Shown: positions 1 through 7,133, counted from the first letter of the stretch. The stretch is 7,950 nt of DNA from Bacteroidia bacterium (GCA_021153285.1 JAGKTT010000064.1:1-7950); one strand, 5' to 3'. A program made the numbers and translations. The notes: generated by a model from the sequence alone, not told the origin.

Positions 1-9
1 AAAAATTCT

Positions 10-83
10 GGGGGTATAGCTCAGTTGGCTAGAGCACCTGCTTTGCAAGCAGGGGGTCGTCGGTTCGACTCCGACTATCTCCA
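10..83 (+). tRNA. tRNA-Ala (anticodon TGC)
   Basis: A complete cloverleaf can be folded by eye. The acceptor stem is 10-16 with 76-82 (two G-T pairs), the D stem 19-22 with 32-35, the anticodon stem 37-41 with 49-53, a seven-base loop 42-48 with TGC at 44-46, a five-base variable region, and a T stem 59-63 with 71-75 around a TTC-containing loop. The discriminator base is A83. The CCA end is not encoded, as is usual in Bacteroidota. The anticodon reads GCN alanine codons. The sequence resembles the Ala tRNA often found in rRNA spacers, but here a terminator follows at once, so it is the last or only gene of its transcript. Confidence 0.97.
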
Positions 84-87
84 CTAA

Positions 88-115
88 CCCATCTGGTTTT
101 CCAGATGGGTTTTTT
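88..115 (+). terminator. Intrinsic terminator after tRNA-Ala
   Basis: A perfect nine-base-pair stem, CCCATCTGG (88-96) with CCAGATGGG (101-109), has a TTTT loop and is followed by six T residues (110-115). It sits four bases after the tRNA and ends the + strand transcript. On the minus strand the hairpin is followed by only two T residues, so it would be a poor terminator for the converging operon, for which no clear terminator is seen in 116-187. Confidence 0.93.
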
Positions 116-187
116 GTTTATTCTCAGGTTTCTTAGACTCTTTTTGGATTACCTGCAAAAGTTGATCTTTATCAGCTGAGCACTATA

Positions 188-796
188 TCAAAGTCTGATG
201 ACAGCTCCGATCGCAAGGCAAGGTATAAGATATCTTCTGTGATAATCTTTTGCTGGTGTTATTTCCGGAGATGCATTCCCGTGCGGATTACGTATTTCTT
301 CGTCAGAGTGTTCTACCTCCCAACCGAAATGAGGACCAAATCCTAGCCAGATCGAAATCATCTTTATATCCAGACCTATCTGTGGTAGCAAGAATAACTG
401 TCTGGAGTCATTATAACCTTCCTTCTCAATAACAGAAAGCCGTCCCAGGCCTTCAGCTAACATATACTGCCCTTTCACTCTTAATCCTATGTAGGGACTT
501 GTTTTTCTGTCAAGAAACGAATATTTACCTTCGATATATGCAGAAATAAAGTTATTCACCTTCCCTACATTCGGATAATTACTGCCAGTATATCCCACTC
601 CGGCCGAAATCCCCCATCCTTTACCTAAGCGTGCTCCGACTCCTATATTTGCCTCTGCTGCACCTTCACCGATCATATGACCTCCTACGGACACTTCAAA
701 GGAAGTGCCCGTACGATAGAAATCTGATATCTCTTGAGCTGATATCTTTGTAAGAGATGTTACTAAAATCAATACTATCAAATAGATGCGTCTCAT
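188..796 (-). CDS. Small outer-membrane beta-barrel protein (unknown role)
   Basis: The 202-residue product starts with a Sec signal peptide (RR, then a hydrophobic run to about residue 16) with likely cleavage after ISA at residue 20, leaving a mature N-terminal Q. The mature part is rich in short alternating aromatic/Gly strands (for example VGARLGKGWGISAGVGYTG, then SAYIEGKYSF, SPYIGLRVKGQYML and SIWLGFGPHFGW), the pattern of an eight-stranded OmpW/OMP_b-brl-like barrel. The last residue is Leu rather than the usual Phe/Tyr. It is the last gene of the operon, one base after the lipocalin-like gene, so it probably serves the same envelope system. I do not recognise a specific family; a structural or adhesin-like role is possible. 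Confidence 0.75.
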   Translation of the reverse strand: MRRIYLIVLILVTSLTKISAQEISDFYRTGTSFEVSVGGHMIGEGAAEANIGVGARLGKGWGISAGVGYTGSNYPNVGKVNNFISAYIEGKYSFLDRKTSPYIGLRVKGQYMLAEGLGRLSVIEKEGYNDSRQLFLLPQIGLDIKMISIWLGFGPHFGWEVEHSDEEIRNPHGNASPEITPAKDYHRRYLIPCLAIGAVIRL

Positions 797-797
797 A

Positions 798-1394
798 TTA
801 TATGTTGTTTATCTGTTCAGCTCCAAATATGATATCAAGACCGACCTCTTGCTCATAAGAGAGTTTTTGGTATATATATATTGTAAGTACTGAATCGTCA
901 GAGTCATTGTCCGGAGAAGTGAATGAACCGTGCATTTCAGTTTCCTGCATTTTAAAAATCCTGAATTCCGGATGCTGTGACACCGCACCGTTAAAGTGCA
1001 ATCTGTTTGTTGTTTCATCATATGAATATGAACCATCAATATATGTCTTATTCTGCGGTGTATCTATATATTGTCTGACAAATCCCTCATTTCTAAGTGA
1101 GAAGAATGGATATATGTTCCCGTCAGAATATGAGAAATCCACATCTGTCAGCTTTCCGGAGATGTCTACATCTTTGATCTCTGTCAGTTTCCACGTTCCA
1201 ATGGAATATTGCTTGAATACAGCTTCAGGGATGGGATCACTCTTCGGCATATATTCACCGTCTTTGTAAACCAGTTCTATTCTTGGGCCAAGGTCGGGAA
1301 ATTCCACTTTCTGAGGCCCCTGTATTTTTTCTTTGCACGAAAGAATCGTTGCAGCAATGGCAACAAGGATCGATAATCTGATGATACTGTTCAT
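798..1394 (-). CDS. Lipocalin-like lipoprotein
   Basis: The 198-residue product has a lipoprotein signal peptide with lipobox I-L-S-C; the lipidated Cys is residue 20 and is followed by charged KEK, which in Bacteroidota favours outer-membrane and possibly surface placement. After a linker of about 40 residues comes IGTWKL (G66, W68), the Gly-x-Trp start typical of lipocalin-like domains, followed by alternating strands (SDGNIYPFFSLRNEGFV, DGSYSYDETTNRLHF, VLTIYIYQKL). That suggests a small beta barrel or sandwich, comparable to the lipocalin-like domains common in Bacteroides lipoproteins. It may bind a small ligand, but no ligand can be named. It sits between two other envelope-protein genes with gaps of 4 and 1 nt. 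The fold is an inference from the motif and strand pattern. Confidence 0.7.
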   Translation of the reverse strand: MNSIIRLSILVAIAATILSCKEKIQGPQKVEFPDLGPRIELVYKDGEYMPKSDPIPEAVFKQYSIGTWKLTEIKDVDISGKLTDVDFSYSDGNIYPFFSLRNEGFVRQYIDTPQNKTYIDGSYSYDETTNRLHFNGAVSQHPEFRIFKMQETEMHGSFTSPDNDSDDSVLTIYIYQKLSYEQEVGLDIIFGAEQINNI

Positions 1395-1398
1395 AATG

Positions 1399-1953
1399 TT
1401 ATTCTGTTCTATATATTGTTCTTTTAAACTTCAATGTAACCCTTCCTGTGATCTGCTCTGTTGTTTCGTTACCATCAGTCACGGTAAATGAAACAGTCTT
1501 GGTGATTGTAAATTCGCCATAGCCGGAATGTTCGAATGTGATGCCGGTATTTTCAGGAAAGCTAAAGGCAAGTGTCGCCTCACGATCTTCAATGAGCACA
1601 TCTATTGATATCTTCACCTTCTCCACTCTTCTGGACAGGCTTATCGGACCACCCCAGCCGGCATTACTGTCAATGATATACGGAATCTCTATGTATCCTC
1701 CATCATTGGAGATGCTGGAACCGTTATCTCCGACACCTGAAGGTATGCTCAGCCATTCGCTGTAGTAATCGTACGATGCGATGCCATCACCATTTATATC
1801 AATAGGACCGCTTTCGTTCCATATGCCTGATTCTATTTCATAGTATCCTCTGATGGAGTCAAGAGCCTTTTCCTTCAGGTCTTCCTCCCATACCTGCTCG
1901 CAGGATGTGTTTACAACCAGCGCACTGATGATCAATAATATATATCTTTTCAT
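1399..1953 (-). CDS. Small lipoprotein with a D-x-N-x-D-G loop
   Basis: I do not recognise a named family. I chose the ATG at 1953 because it gives a clean signal peptide (MKRYILLIISALVVNTSC, Cys at 18) and starts 2 nt after the DUF4249 stop. An ATG at 1959 overlaps that stop as ATGA, and one at 1974 would put six or more polar residues ahead of the signal peptide. After the Cys come acidic residues (EQVWEED). Residues 52-57 read DINGDG, a calcium-loop-like motif seen in several Bacteroides lipoproteins, though the twelfth position is not acidic. The rest (residues 85-184) is beta-rich with many Thr/Val/Phe strands and ends in a basic stretch. It could be a small substrate-binding or surface accessory protein. 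Confidence 0.72.
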   Translation of the reverse strand: MKRYILLIISALVVNTSCEQVWEEDLKEKALDSIRGYYEIESGIWNESGPIDINGDGIASYDYYSEWLSIPSGVGDNGSSISNDGGYIEIPYIIDSNAGWGGPISLSRRVEKVKISIDVLIEDREATLAFSFPENTGITFEHSGYGEFTITKTVSFTVTDGNETTEQITGRVTLKFKRTIYRTE

Positions 1954-1955
1954 AA

Positions 1956-2993
1956 TCATTCGTACCTTGTCCATTCCGACTCATATGTCGTTACTGCTGC
2001 AAATATGCCTATTCCTCCGACTACATTGGTGTATGTGTATGTTGCCGGCGTGAAGCCCAGGTGTAATGGAAGTGTCGTATTGTCTGAAATATATCTCGCC
2101 TTAAGATAACAGTATGTTTCATAAGAGAGTCTGTAAATCTTTATCTTGTACTCATAATATTCGTATATTGCATAATTAATCCCCATAATAGGGTCGTATT
2201 TTGTCGACAGCAAAGTCTTTTCTGTCGGCTTCACCCACGCATTGATCCATATTGGTCCTGAGTTACCTGATGCTTGGGCAATTGCCGTTTCTCCTCCGTC
2301 AAACTCCACTACCATTTGAGTTTCAATTGATGAAATTGCACCATTCACCTCCATTATTGTATTTACATAGAGATCATCGACTTCGGAAATCCCGGCTTCT
2401 TTCTCCAATCTTTTCTTTTCATCGTCAGGCACTTCACCGTAATATTCATATAGCTTTCTTTTGATGACCTGCATTCCGAAGTATGACTCCTCATCAGGAA
2501 ATTCGCTGAGCTTTGCATCAAATCTCCATAATCTAGTCCTCTGGTCTGTGTATTGCCCTGGTGAGTCGGTCTTGTAACTCTCCGCCTCTGACTTTAAAAC
2601 CAGGATTTCCGGGAGTTCGGCAGGGATTGTCACTTCTGCGCAGACAGACGGAAGTCCATTGCAGGATGCCCGGACAGTCAGTTCCTGTCCCGCCGTAAAT
2701 CTGGTGTCTGTAGTCAATGAGAGAATGCCTTCGCGCAACTTGTCAGCATCGGGAACAAGTTCCACTGTTTCACCGTCTGCAGTCAGTGTCAGCTTTACAT
2801 TCTGAGCAGATTCGCTTTTTGTCCCTCCGATAGGCTGGCTGATACCGACATCCATCTTGCTTAAGCCGGTGTCTGTCATTATGGCATTTATGTAAATCTT
2901 TCCTGATTCTTCTGCAGGGAAATCCACAGCCTTATCACAGGAAACAGCCATTGTGATAAGGAATATGATCAATGATTCTATCCTATGCTTCAT
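1956..2993 (-). CDS. DUF4249 domain lipoprotein, partner of the TonB receptor
   Basis: The 345-residue product starts with a lipoprotein signal peptide (lipobox A-V-S-C, Cys19). The body from about residue 26 matches the DUF4249 pattern as I know it: an early strand region (KIYINAIMTDTG), then VKLTLTADGETVEL, a turn before ILSLTTDTRFTAGQ and ASCNGLPSVCAEVTIPAELP, and later strand-rich parts to the C terminus. DUF4249 proteins are regularly encoded just after TonB-dependent receptors of this type in Bacteroidota and are thought to be outer-membrane, surface-facing partners; their function is not established. The start ATG lies 4 nt after the receptor stop, so expression is tied to it. I see no frameshift. 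Confidence 0.88.
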   Translation of the reverse strand: MKHRIESLIIFLITMAVSCDKAVDFPAEESGKIYINAIMTDTGLSKMDVGISQPIGGTKSESAQNVKLTLTADGETVELVPDADKLREGILSLTTDTRFTAGQELTVRASCNGLPSVCAEVTIPAELPEILVLKSEAESYKTDSPGQYTDQRTRLWRFDAKLSEFPDEESYFGMQVIKRKLYEYYGEVPDDEKKRLEKEAGISEVDDLYVNTIMEVNGAISSIETQMVVEFDGGETAIAQASGNSGPIWINAWVKPTEKTLLSTKYDPIMGINYAIYEYYEYKIKIYRLSYETYCYLKARYISDNTTLPLHLGFTPATYTYTNVVGGIGIFAAVTTYESEWTRYE

Positions 2994-2997
2994 AATA

Positions 2998-5457
2998 TCA
3001 GAATCTTAATGTGTAACTGAATGATGGCACTATAGGAATGGCAGAGATAATGCGCAGCTCGGCATATGGAATGTCGTCCTCGTGACACTCCTTAAACATT
3101 GCAAACATAGGGTTCATCCTGCAATAGGCATTATATAAACTGAGGTTCCAGATGCTTTCATTGCCTCTTTTTGTGGTTTTGCGGAAATTGAATCCTATGT
3201 CAAGTCTATGATAATCCGGAAGTTTATAATTGTATGGATGGCTGTAGAATACCTCTGAGCCAACTATCTGAGTCGGGATGGTCATCCTGTCGCCAGTATG
3301 GTAATTCCAAGCCAGATATATGTCAAATCTTTTGCTGACACGATGAGATGCGTTTATGGTGAACTTGTGTCTGTTGTCGTTTCGTGCAGGATACCAGTTA
3401 TGCCAGATTTCCTTGAAATATCTTTCTGTCCAGGACAATGTATAGTAAGCAGAGATATCTGTCCTGTCAGTATTCCAGGATACTTCCACTTCTGCGCCAT
3501 ATGAGCGTCCTATACCGTTCGTCAGTTCACTCTCCCACGACCGGATATCAGGATAAATACTGCTGATCCCGCAATATTCATACAGGTTACTCATACTTTT
3601 CCAATATCCTTCGACATTCAGAGTAATATTATGTGGTAATGTCATATGGAAACCTCCGGCTATCTGTCGTGACCTTGAGGGCAGGATACGGTCTGTGGAT
3701 GGTTCCCAGCTGGACATAGGTATGTCGAGATAATTGGCCTGAAGGCTATGGACAAATTGACTCATTTCGCTGTAAGATAGCTTGAAGACAGCTCTCTGTC
3801 CCATCTGCAGCCGTACAGTAGCACGTGGTTCTACGGAATGATGGTTTTTTGTTCCTGTTATGAAAGTGCCATATCTTACTCCGATATTGGTCTTGAACCA
3901 CCTGACGACAGAAATCTCATCTTCAATATATAAGGCGATCTCCTGCGGATTATATGCATTGCGTACAGAGTCCCTGTCGTGAACGGTAGCGGTATTATAG
4001 TATGTTTCATCAGTATTGATGCGCTCTTGTACGGATATGGAACTGACATCCTTCATCTGTCTGAAGAAATGCTGTGTGACTGATGCTCCGGCTCTGATAT
4101 GATGCGCATCTGATGGTGTCCAAACCACATCTGTCTTCATTGAGATGTCATTCAGCTTGCTGTTGTTTGACTCGTTTATGGACAATTCAGTTGTCAAAGG
4201 CCTGTATTTGTCCATATCCCATTTGTTATTCTGCAAGTATACCTTTGTACCTACTTGGGTATAATAAAGGATGGCATCCAGACTCAGATTATCGGAGAAT
4301 CTCTTTTTCCAGTTGAGACTTGCAAGGAAGTTTCCCCACCTTGTTTTCAGATCATCGCCGTTTCCACCGGAAAACCGGACACCCTCCCAGTATTTCACAC
4401 CTATGCTTCTATGACCGTATCTTATAAAGTCGGATCCGTAAAAGATGTTTAAAGTCAGTCGGTTGTCCTGATTGAACAAATGTGTAATGGATCCATTGAA
4501 GTCTGTCAGGGCGTATCTGAATCTGTTTTTCTCTCCGAATGGCAAAGTGCTGTTGTATATTGCCATTGCAGGTATAGTAAATAGGTCGAACCAACTGCGG
4601 CGAATACTGAGATTGAATGAGGTCTTTCCGGGTATTATGGGGCCTTCGAATTGAAATCCTCCATTAAGCAGTCCGATATTGAATGAACCGTGGTATGAGT
4701 TCATATCACCCTGTCGTGTGACAATATCAATGACAGAAGACGATTTGCCCCCGAAGCGGGAGGGAAATCCGCTCTTATAGAAATCCAATTTCTCGATAAT
4801 TTCCGTGTTGAATGATGAAATGAGGCCGCCAAGATGTGTGACCTGATATAGAGGAACCCCATCCAGAAGGAAAAGATTGTCTGTACCATTGCCGCCGTGG
4901 ACATACATACCGGATAAGAGCTCGGTTCCTTCTGATACTCCTGGAAGACTTCTGATCTCCTTAATCACATCAGGAGACCCCAAAGCAGCGAATCCTTTTC
5001 CAAAACGTTTGAAATCAATCGAATGATGGCCTGTCTGAGTGCTGTTATACTCTCGTTCAACATATGCCGTGATTATTGATTCCGGGATTGAATCAGTTTG
5101 CTCCTTGGTTAAAACAGTGAAGTCCTTTGCTTTCATCCTTGAGTCTGACTTGGTCAGGACTATGTATCTTTTCATTATTTCGTAGTTGATTCCGGTTCCG
5201 GAAAACAGGGCCATCAGGCATTCCTCCAGGATGACAGAATGCTCCTTACTGTTACTTTTGATTATGTCATTCATCGGTTTGCCCGAATATGGCACATTGA
5301 GTTCAATCGCCGAGTCATATATGAAGTTTGCACCCAATGAATCCCGGATGACCTCCATCTCAGATCTGAGAGTCCTGATCTGCTGTGCACCGGCAGGAAC
5401 TATGGTCAGGATGGCCATAGCGACAGCAGCTGTTATCAACAATAGTACGTGCTTCAT
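2998..5457 (-). CDS. STN-type TonB-dependent outer-membrane receptor
   Basis: This 819-residue outer-membrane importer uses TonB-ExbBD energy. I use the ATG at 5457 rather than the in-frame TTG at 5463, because it gives a standard signal peptide (MKHVLLLITA, cut after AGA at 24, mature start QQ). Residues about 30-103 form a secretin/TonB N-terminal STN domain, the part that signals to FecR-type anti-sigma factors. The plug follows at about 125-255, with SLPGV, YVHGGNGTDNLFLLDGVPLY and FPSRFGGKSSSVIDIV as its landmark segments. The remainder is the 22-strand barrel, ending in FSYTLRF with a C-terminal Phe. The usual CarboxypepD_reg-like domain between STN and plug is not visible: only about 20 residues separate them. 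The cargo is unknown; iron chelates, peptides or vitamins are all possible. Confidence 0.93.
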   Translation of the reverse strand: MKHVLLLITAAVAMAILTIVPAGAQQIRTLRSEMEVIRDSLGANFIYDSAIELNVPYSGKPMNDIIKSNSKEHSVILEECLMALFSGTGINYEIMKRYIVLTKSDSRMKAKDFTVLTKEQTDSIPESIITAYVEREYNSTQTGHHSIDFKRFGKGFAALGSPDVIKEIRSLPGVSEGTELLSGMYVHGGNGTDNLFLLDGVPLYQVTHLGGLISSFNTEIIEKLDFYKSGFPSRFGGKSSSVIDIVTRQGDMNSYHGSFNIGLLNGGFQFEGPIIPGKTSFNLSIRRSWFDLFTIPAMAIYNSTLPFGEKNRFRYALTDFNGSITHLFNQDNRLTLNIFYGSDFIRYGHRSIGVKYWEGVRFSGGNGDDLKTRWGNFLASLNWKKRFSDNLSLDAILYYTQVGTKVYLQNNKWDMDKYRPLTTELSINESNNSKLNDISMKTDVVWTPSDAHHIRAGASVTQHFFRQMKDVSSISVQERINTDETYYNTATVHDRDSVRNAYNPQEIALYIEDEISVVRWFKTNIGVRYGTFITGTKNHHSVEPRATVRLQMGQRAVFKLSYSEMSQFVHSLQANYLDIPMSSWEPSTDRILPSRSRQIAGGFHMTLPHNITLNVEGYWKSMSNLYEYCGISSIYPDIRSWESELTNGIGRSYGAEVEVSWNTDRTDISAYYTLSWTERYFKEIWHNWYPARNDNRHKFTINASHRVSKRFDIYLAWNYHTGDRMTIPTQIVGSEVFYSHPYNYKLPDYHRLDIGFNFRKTTKRGNESIWNLSLYNAYCRMNPMFAMFKECHEDDIPYAELRIISAIPIVPSFSYTLRF

Positions 5458-5477
5458 TGTCAAGTCGTTTGGGAATC

Positions 5478-6269
5478 TTATCTCTTGACTATATGTATAT
5501 CCAGGGCAGATTCTATCAGACAGATGATAAGGTCAAGGTCTTCAGTGTAGAACACTCCGCTGAGCCGCTTGTCCAGGTCTGATGCTTCGAACGATACCTT
5601 GTAATGCTCGGACAAGGTTTCAAGCACCTCTATGAGAGGAGTATTGTCGAAGATGAATGACCCTCTCTTCCAAGCAATGGAATTTACGTCCGGCTCAGCG
5701 GCTATGACAGGGGTGTTTTCTTCTGGCGAAATAGCCGCCTGCATATCCTTGGTCAGGATCACACCTTCTGCATCCGGAGACTTTGCAAACAGCACCTTAC
5801 CTTCCGTTACATAGACTTCCTTGACTGATGAACTTGCATCCACTGCGAACTTTGTTCCGAGTACCTTTACGAATACACCGTCCGAAGTGATTTCAAACGG
5901 CACAGCCTCGTCGCGCGCTACCTCGAAGTAAGCCATACCTTCAAGCTGAGTCATTCGAGGAGACTTCTCGCTGTACGTGAGCTTCGAGCCTGGGGCGAGG
6001 GTGACTTCAGTACCATCAGGCAGAACAAATTCCTGTACTTCAGTATCAGCCATAAGCTGTATCTGCCGGACATTGTCACGGAAAAGGAATATACAAAGGA
6101 CCGCGACAGCTGCAGCGATGCCCGATACCCACGGCAACACTCTTCGGCGAGGCTTCAGCACGATGCCGTTAGCCTCATTAAAGCTCTTTATTGCTTTCTG
6201 AGTGTCGAACCTGCCTTCCTGATAGTGTTTCAGGACGAAGTCCAAGTGTTTATCCTCAAAGTCTGACAT
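5478..6269 (-). CDS. FecR-family anti-sigma factor
   Basis: The 263-residue inner-membrane protein holds the ECF sigma factor inactive until signalled by the receptor. Residues 1-43 are a short cytoplasmic sigma-binding part ending in basic PRRR. One transmembrane helix spans about 44-63. The periplasmic FecR domain runs from about 68 to 165, with the typical FVLPDGTEVTL (P84-D85-G86), a GMAYFEV segment and the VLGTKFAV segment. Residues about 195-263 match the DUF4974 C-terminal domain (FIFDNTPLIEVLETLSEHYKV). That domain has an STN-like fold, which fits direct contact with the receptor STN domain. The gene begins 67 nt after the sigma gene and ends 20 nt before the receptor. Confidence 0.95.
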   Translation of the reverse strand: MSDFEDKHLDFVLKHYQEGRFDTQKAIKSFNEANGIVLKPRRRVLPWVSGIAAAVAVLCIFLFRDNVRQIQLMADTEVQEFVLPDGTEVTLAPGSKLTYSEKSPRMTQLEGMAYFEVARDEAVPFEITSDGVFVKVLGTKFAVDASSSVKEVYVTEGKVLFAKSPDAEGVILTKDMQAAISPEENTPVIAAEPDVNSIAWKRGSFIFDNTPLIEVLETLSEHYKVSFEASDLDKRLSGVFYTEDLDLIICLIESALDIHIVKR

Positions 6270-6314
6270 AATAAAGATTCCGTTAATCCGACATTAAGAC
6301 GAAAGTATTTTGAA

Positions 6315-6324
6315 ATAGTACTAT
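6315..6324. repeat. Ten-base palindrome in the sigma/anti-sigma gap
   Basis: ATAGTACTAT is a perfect palindrome in the 67-nt gap between the sigma gene stop and the anti-sigma start, which also holds the loose inverted repeat CGTTAAT / ATTAAGACG (6281-6301). Either could be a protein-binding site or a chance feature of AT-rich sequence. Confidence 0.3.
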
Positions 6325-6336
6325 ATGATTTGAAAA

Positions 6337-6843
6337 TTATGCAAAAAAGAACATATAAACCTTATGAATACCCTCCTTCAGGACTTTCAATGCCTTGCTG
6401 ATCTGGTTGCGGACGGTGTTGACCGATAATCCCAATTCTTCTGCAATCTCCTCATATTTCAGTCCGTCACGCTTGCTCATAATGAAGACTTCGCGACATT
6501 TTTCAGGGAGATTTTCGATCGCAGTCCATATTCTTGCCTCAGTCTGTGAACGTTCCTGTGCATCGTCGTCCTCGATTATGCCGTAGGTGTCGTATGGCTT
6601 GAGTGATTCTGTAGGGATGGTTTTCTTGCGAATATGGTCAAGACAACGGTTGCGGACCATCATATACAGATAGGACTTTCTGTTGAGAACTTGAGCACCG
6701 TCCTGTAATTTTTCCCAAAGTGCCGTGTAACTTTCCTGAACGATATCTTCAGCCAGATCGACATCCTGTATGTAGTGGAGAGCATACAGACATAGAGGTC
6801 TGTAATTGTATCTGAATAAATCGTTGAAATTTATGTCTTTCAC
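6337..6843 (-). CDS. ECF RNA polymerase sigma-70 factor
   Basis: The 168-residue product directs RNA polymerase, most likely to this operon. Region 2 (about 8-74) has the Bacteroidota ECF signature DLFRYNYRPLCLYALHYI, LAEDIVQESYTALW and the DNA-melting helix ending YLYMMVRNRCLDHIRKK. Region 4 (about 108-160) has LPEKCREVFIMSKRDG and the helix-turn-helix YEEIAEELGLSVNTVRNQISKALK. There is no N- or C-terminal extension. The start is a GTG at 6843: no in-frame ATG exists between the TAG at 6903-6901 and the region 2 core, and the next Met is at residue 61. The product length agrees with the family, so the GTG start is well supported. It is likely autoregulated through the downstream FecR-like protein. 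Confidence 0.96.
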   Translation of the reverse strand: MKDINFNDLFRYNYRPLCLYALHYIQDVDLAEDIVQESYTALWEKLQDGAQVLNRKSYLYMMVRNRCLDHIRKKTIPTESLKPYDTYGIIEDDDAQERSQTEARIWTAIENLPEKCREVFIMSKRDGLKYEEIAEELGLSVNTVRNQISKALKVLKEGIHKVYMFFFA

Positions 6844-6874
6844 GGTATGGGGTATTTGGGGATAGTTAAGTTTA

Positions 6875-6882
6875 CAAAGATA
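6875..6882 (-). promoter_or_regulatory. Candidate -7 box for the ECF sigma operon
   Basis: On the minus strand 6882-6875 reads TATCTTTG, an exact TAnnTTTG match to the Bacteroidota housekeeping -7 consensus, 31 bp upstream of the GTG start. The -33 partner is weak: TTTA at 6907-6904 with a 21-bp spacer. An ECF-dependent promoter for the same gene may also exist but I cannot define it. Confidence 0.5.
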
Positions 6883-6950
6883 TAAATTTTTTGTCCTTTG
6901 CTATAAATACGCAAAATAGAACGATAGCTCTGAAATGCTCGATCATAAAC

Positions 6951-7006
6951 ATCTATATAGATATTATATACTAGTATATATAATAATATTCTATAGTAAT
7001 GTTACT
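6951..7006. repeat. Cluster of three AT-rich palindromes in the divergent promoter region
   Basis: Three dyads follow one another: ATCTATATAGAT (6951-6962, perfect, 12 bp), TATATACTAGTATATA (6965-6980, perfect, 16 bp) and AGTAA-tg-TTACT (6995-7006). The middle dyad can be extended into a longer imperfect inverted repeat (about 6959-6992) with a small indel. They lie about halfway between the two divergent starts, so they may be operators for one or both transcripts, or a site that extrudes as a cruciform. This role is inferred. Confidence 0.55.
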
Positions 7007-7052
7007 GGTTTGCGTTTAATTTATATGGCGAAAAAGTAATTGAAAGTCAATA

Positions 7053-7083
7053 TTTTACATTTGTCTTTTGTTCCATATATTTG
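7053..7083 (+). promoter_or_regulatory. Candidate promoter of the RNA ligase gene
   Basis: TATATTTG at 7076-7083 is a perfect TAnnTTTG -7 box. With a 19-bp spacer, 7053-7056 reads TTTT, a near match to the -33 TTTG element. Transcription would begin near 7089-7091, leaving a leader of about 72 nt before the ligase ATG. Confidence 0.55.
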
Positions 7084-7117
7084 CCTCGGTATAAGCAAAT
7101 CCCGGGGTGAAATCTGA

Positions 7118-7133
7118 TGGCTTGTGAAAGCCA
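7118..7133 (+). promoter_or_regulatory. Leader hairpin with a GTGA tetraloop ahead of the RNA ligase
   Basis: TGGCTT (7118-7123) pairs perfectly with AAGCCA (7128-7133) around GTGA, which fits the GNRA tetraloop class. It sits about 30 nt before the ligase start in the predicted leader. Its role is unknown; it has no T run behind it and so is not a terminator. It could stabilise the RNA or be a binding site, possibly for the ligase itself, but that is speculation. Confidence 0.4.

Larger units (their letters stand above)
188..6843 (-). other. Probable seven-gene operon: ECF sigma, anti-sigma, TonB receptor and accessory envelope proteins
   Basis: Seven genes follow each other on the minus strand from 6843 down to 188. 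Gaps are 67 nt (sigma to anti-sigma), 20 nt (anti-sigma to receptor), then 4, 2, 4 and 1 nt. The last five genes are almost certainly co-transcribed and probably translationally coupled. The 67-nt gap could hold a second promoter or a regulatory site, but I see no clear -7 box there. Gene order sigma, FecR-like, STN receptor is the standard order of cell-surface signalling operons. The operon assignment itself is an inference from spacing. Confidence 0.8.

Noticed and set aside
10..187. tRNA-Ala gene as an integration site for a genomic island
   Set aside because: I see no integrase gene and no second copy of the tRNA 3' end in the window.
86..190. Terminator for the minus-strand operon
   Set aside because: The tRNA terminator hairpin lacks a T tract in that direction, and the CAGGT/ACCTG pairing at about 125-155 has only five pairs and a long loop.
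907..1269. Open frame of 120 codons on the + strand opposite the lipocalin-like gene
   Set aside because: It is antisense to a gene with a clear lipoprotein signal and operon spacing; nothing supports its expression.
1951..1974. ATG at 1974 or 1959 as start of the small lipoprotein
   Set aside because: The ATG at 1953 gives a normal lipoprotein signal length and fits the spacing after the upstream stop; the ATG at 1959 remains possible because of its ATGA overlap.
5455..5463. TTG at 5463 as start of the TonB receptor
   Set aside because: The ATG two codons later (5457) gives a standard signal peptide start, so a rare TTG start is not needed.
5186..5488. Open frame of 100 codons on the + strand opposite the receptor N terminus
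   Set aside because: It is antisense to the STN domain and signal peptide of the receptor; the composition shows no domain or motif.
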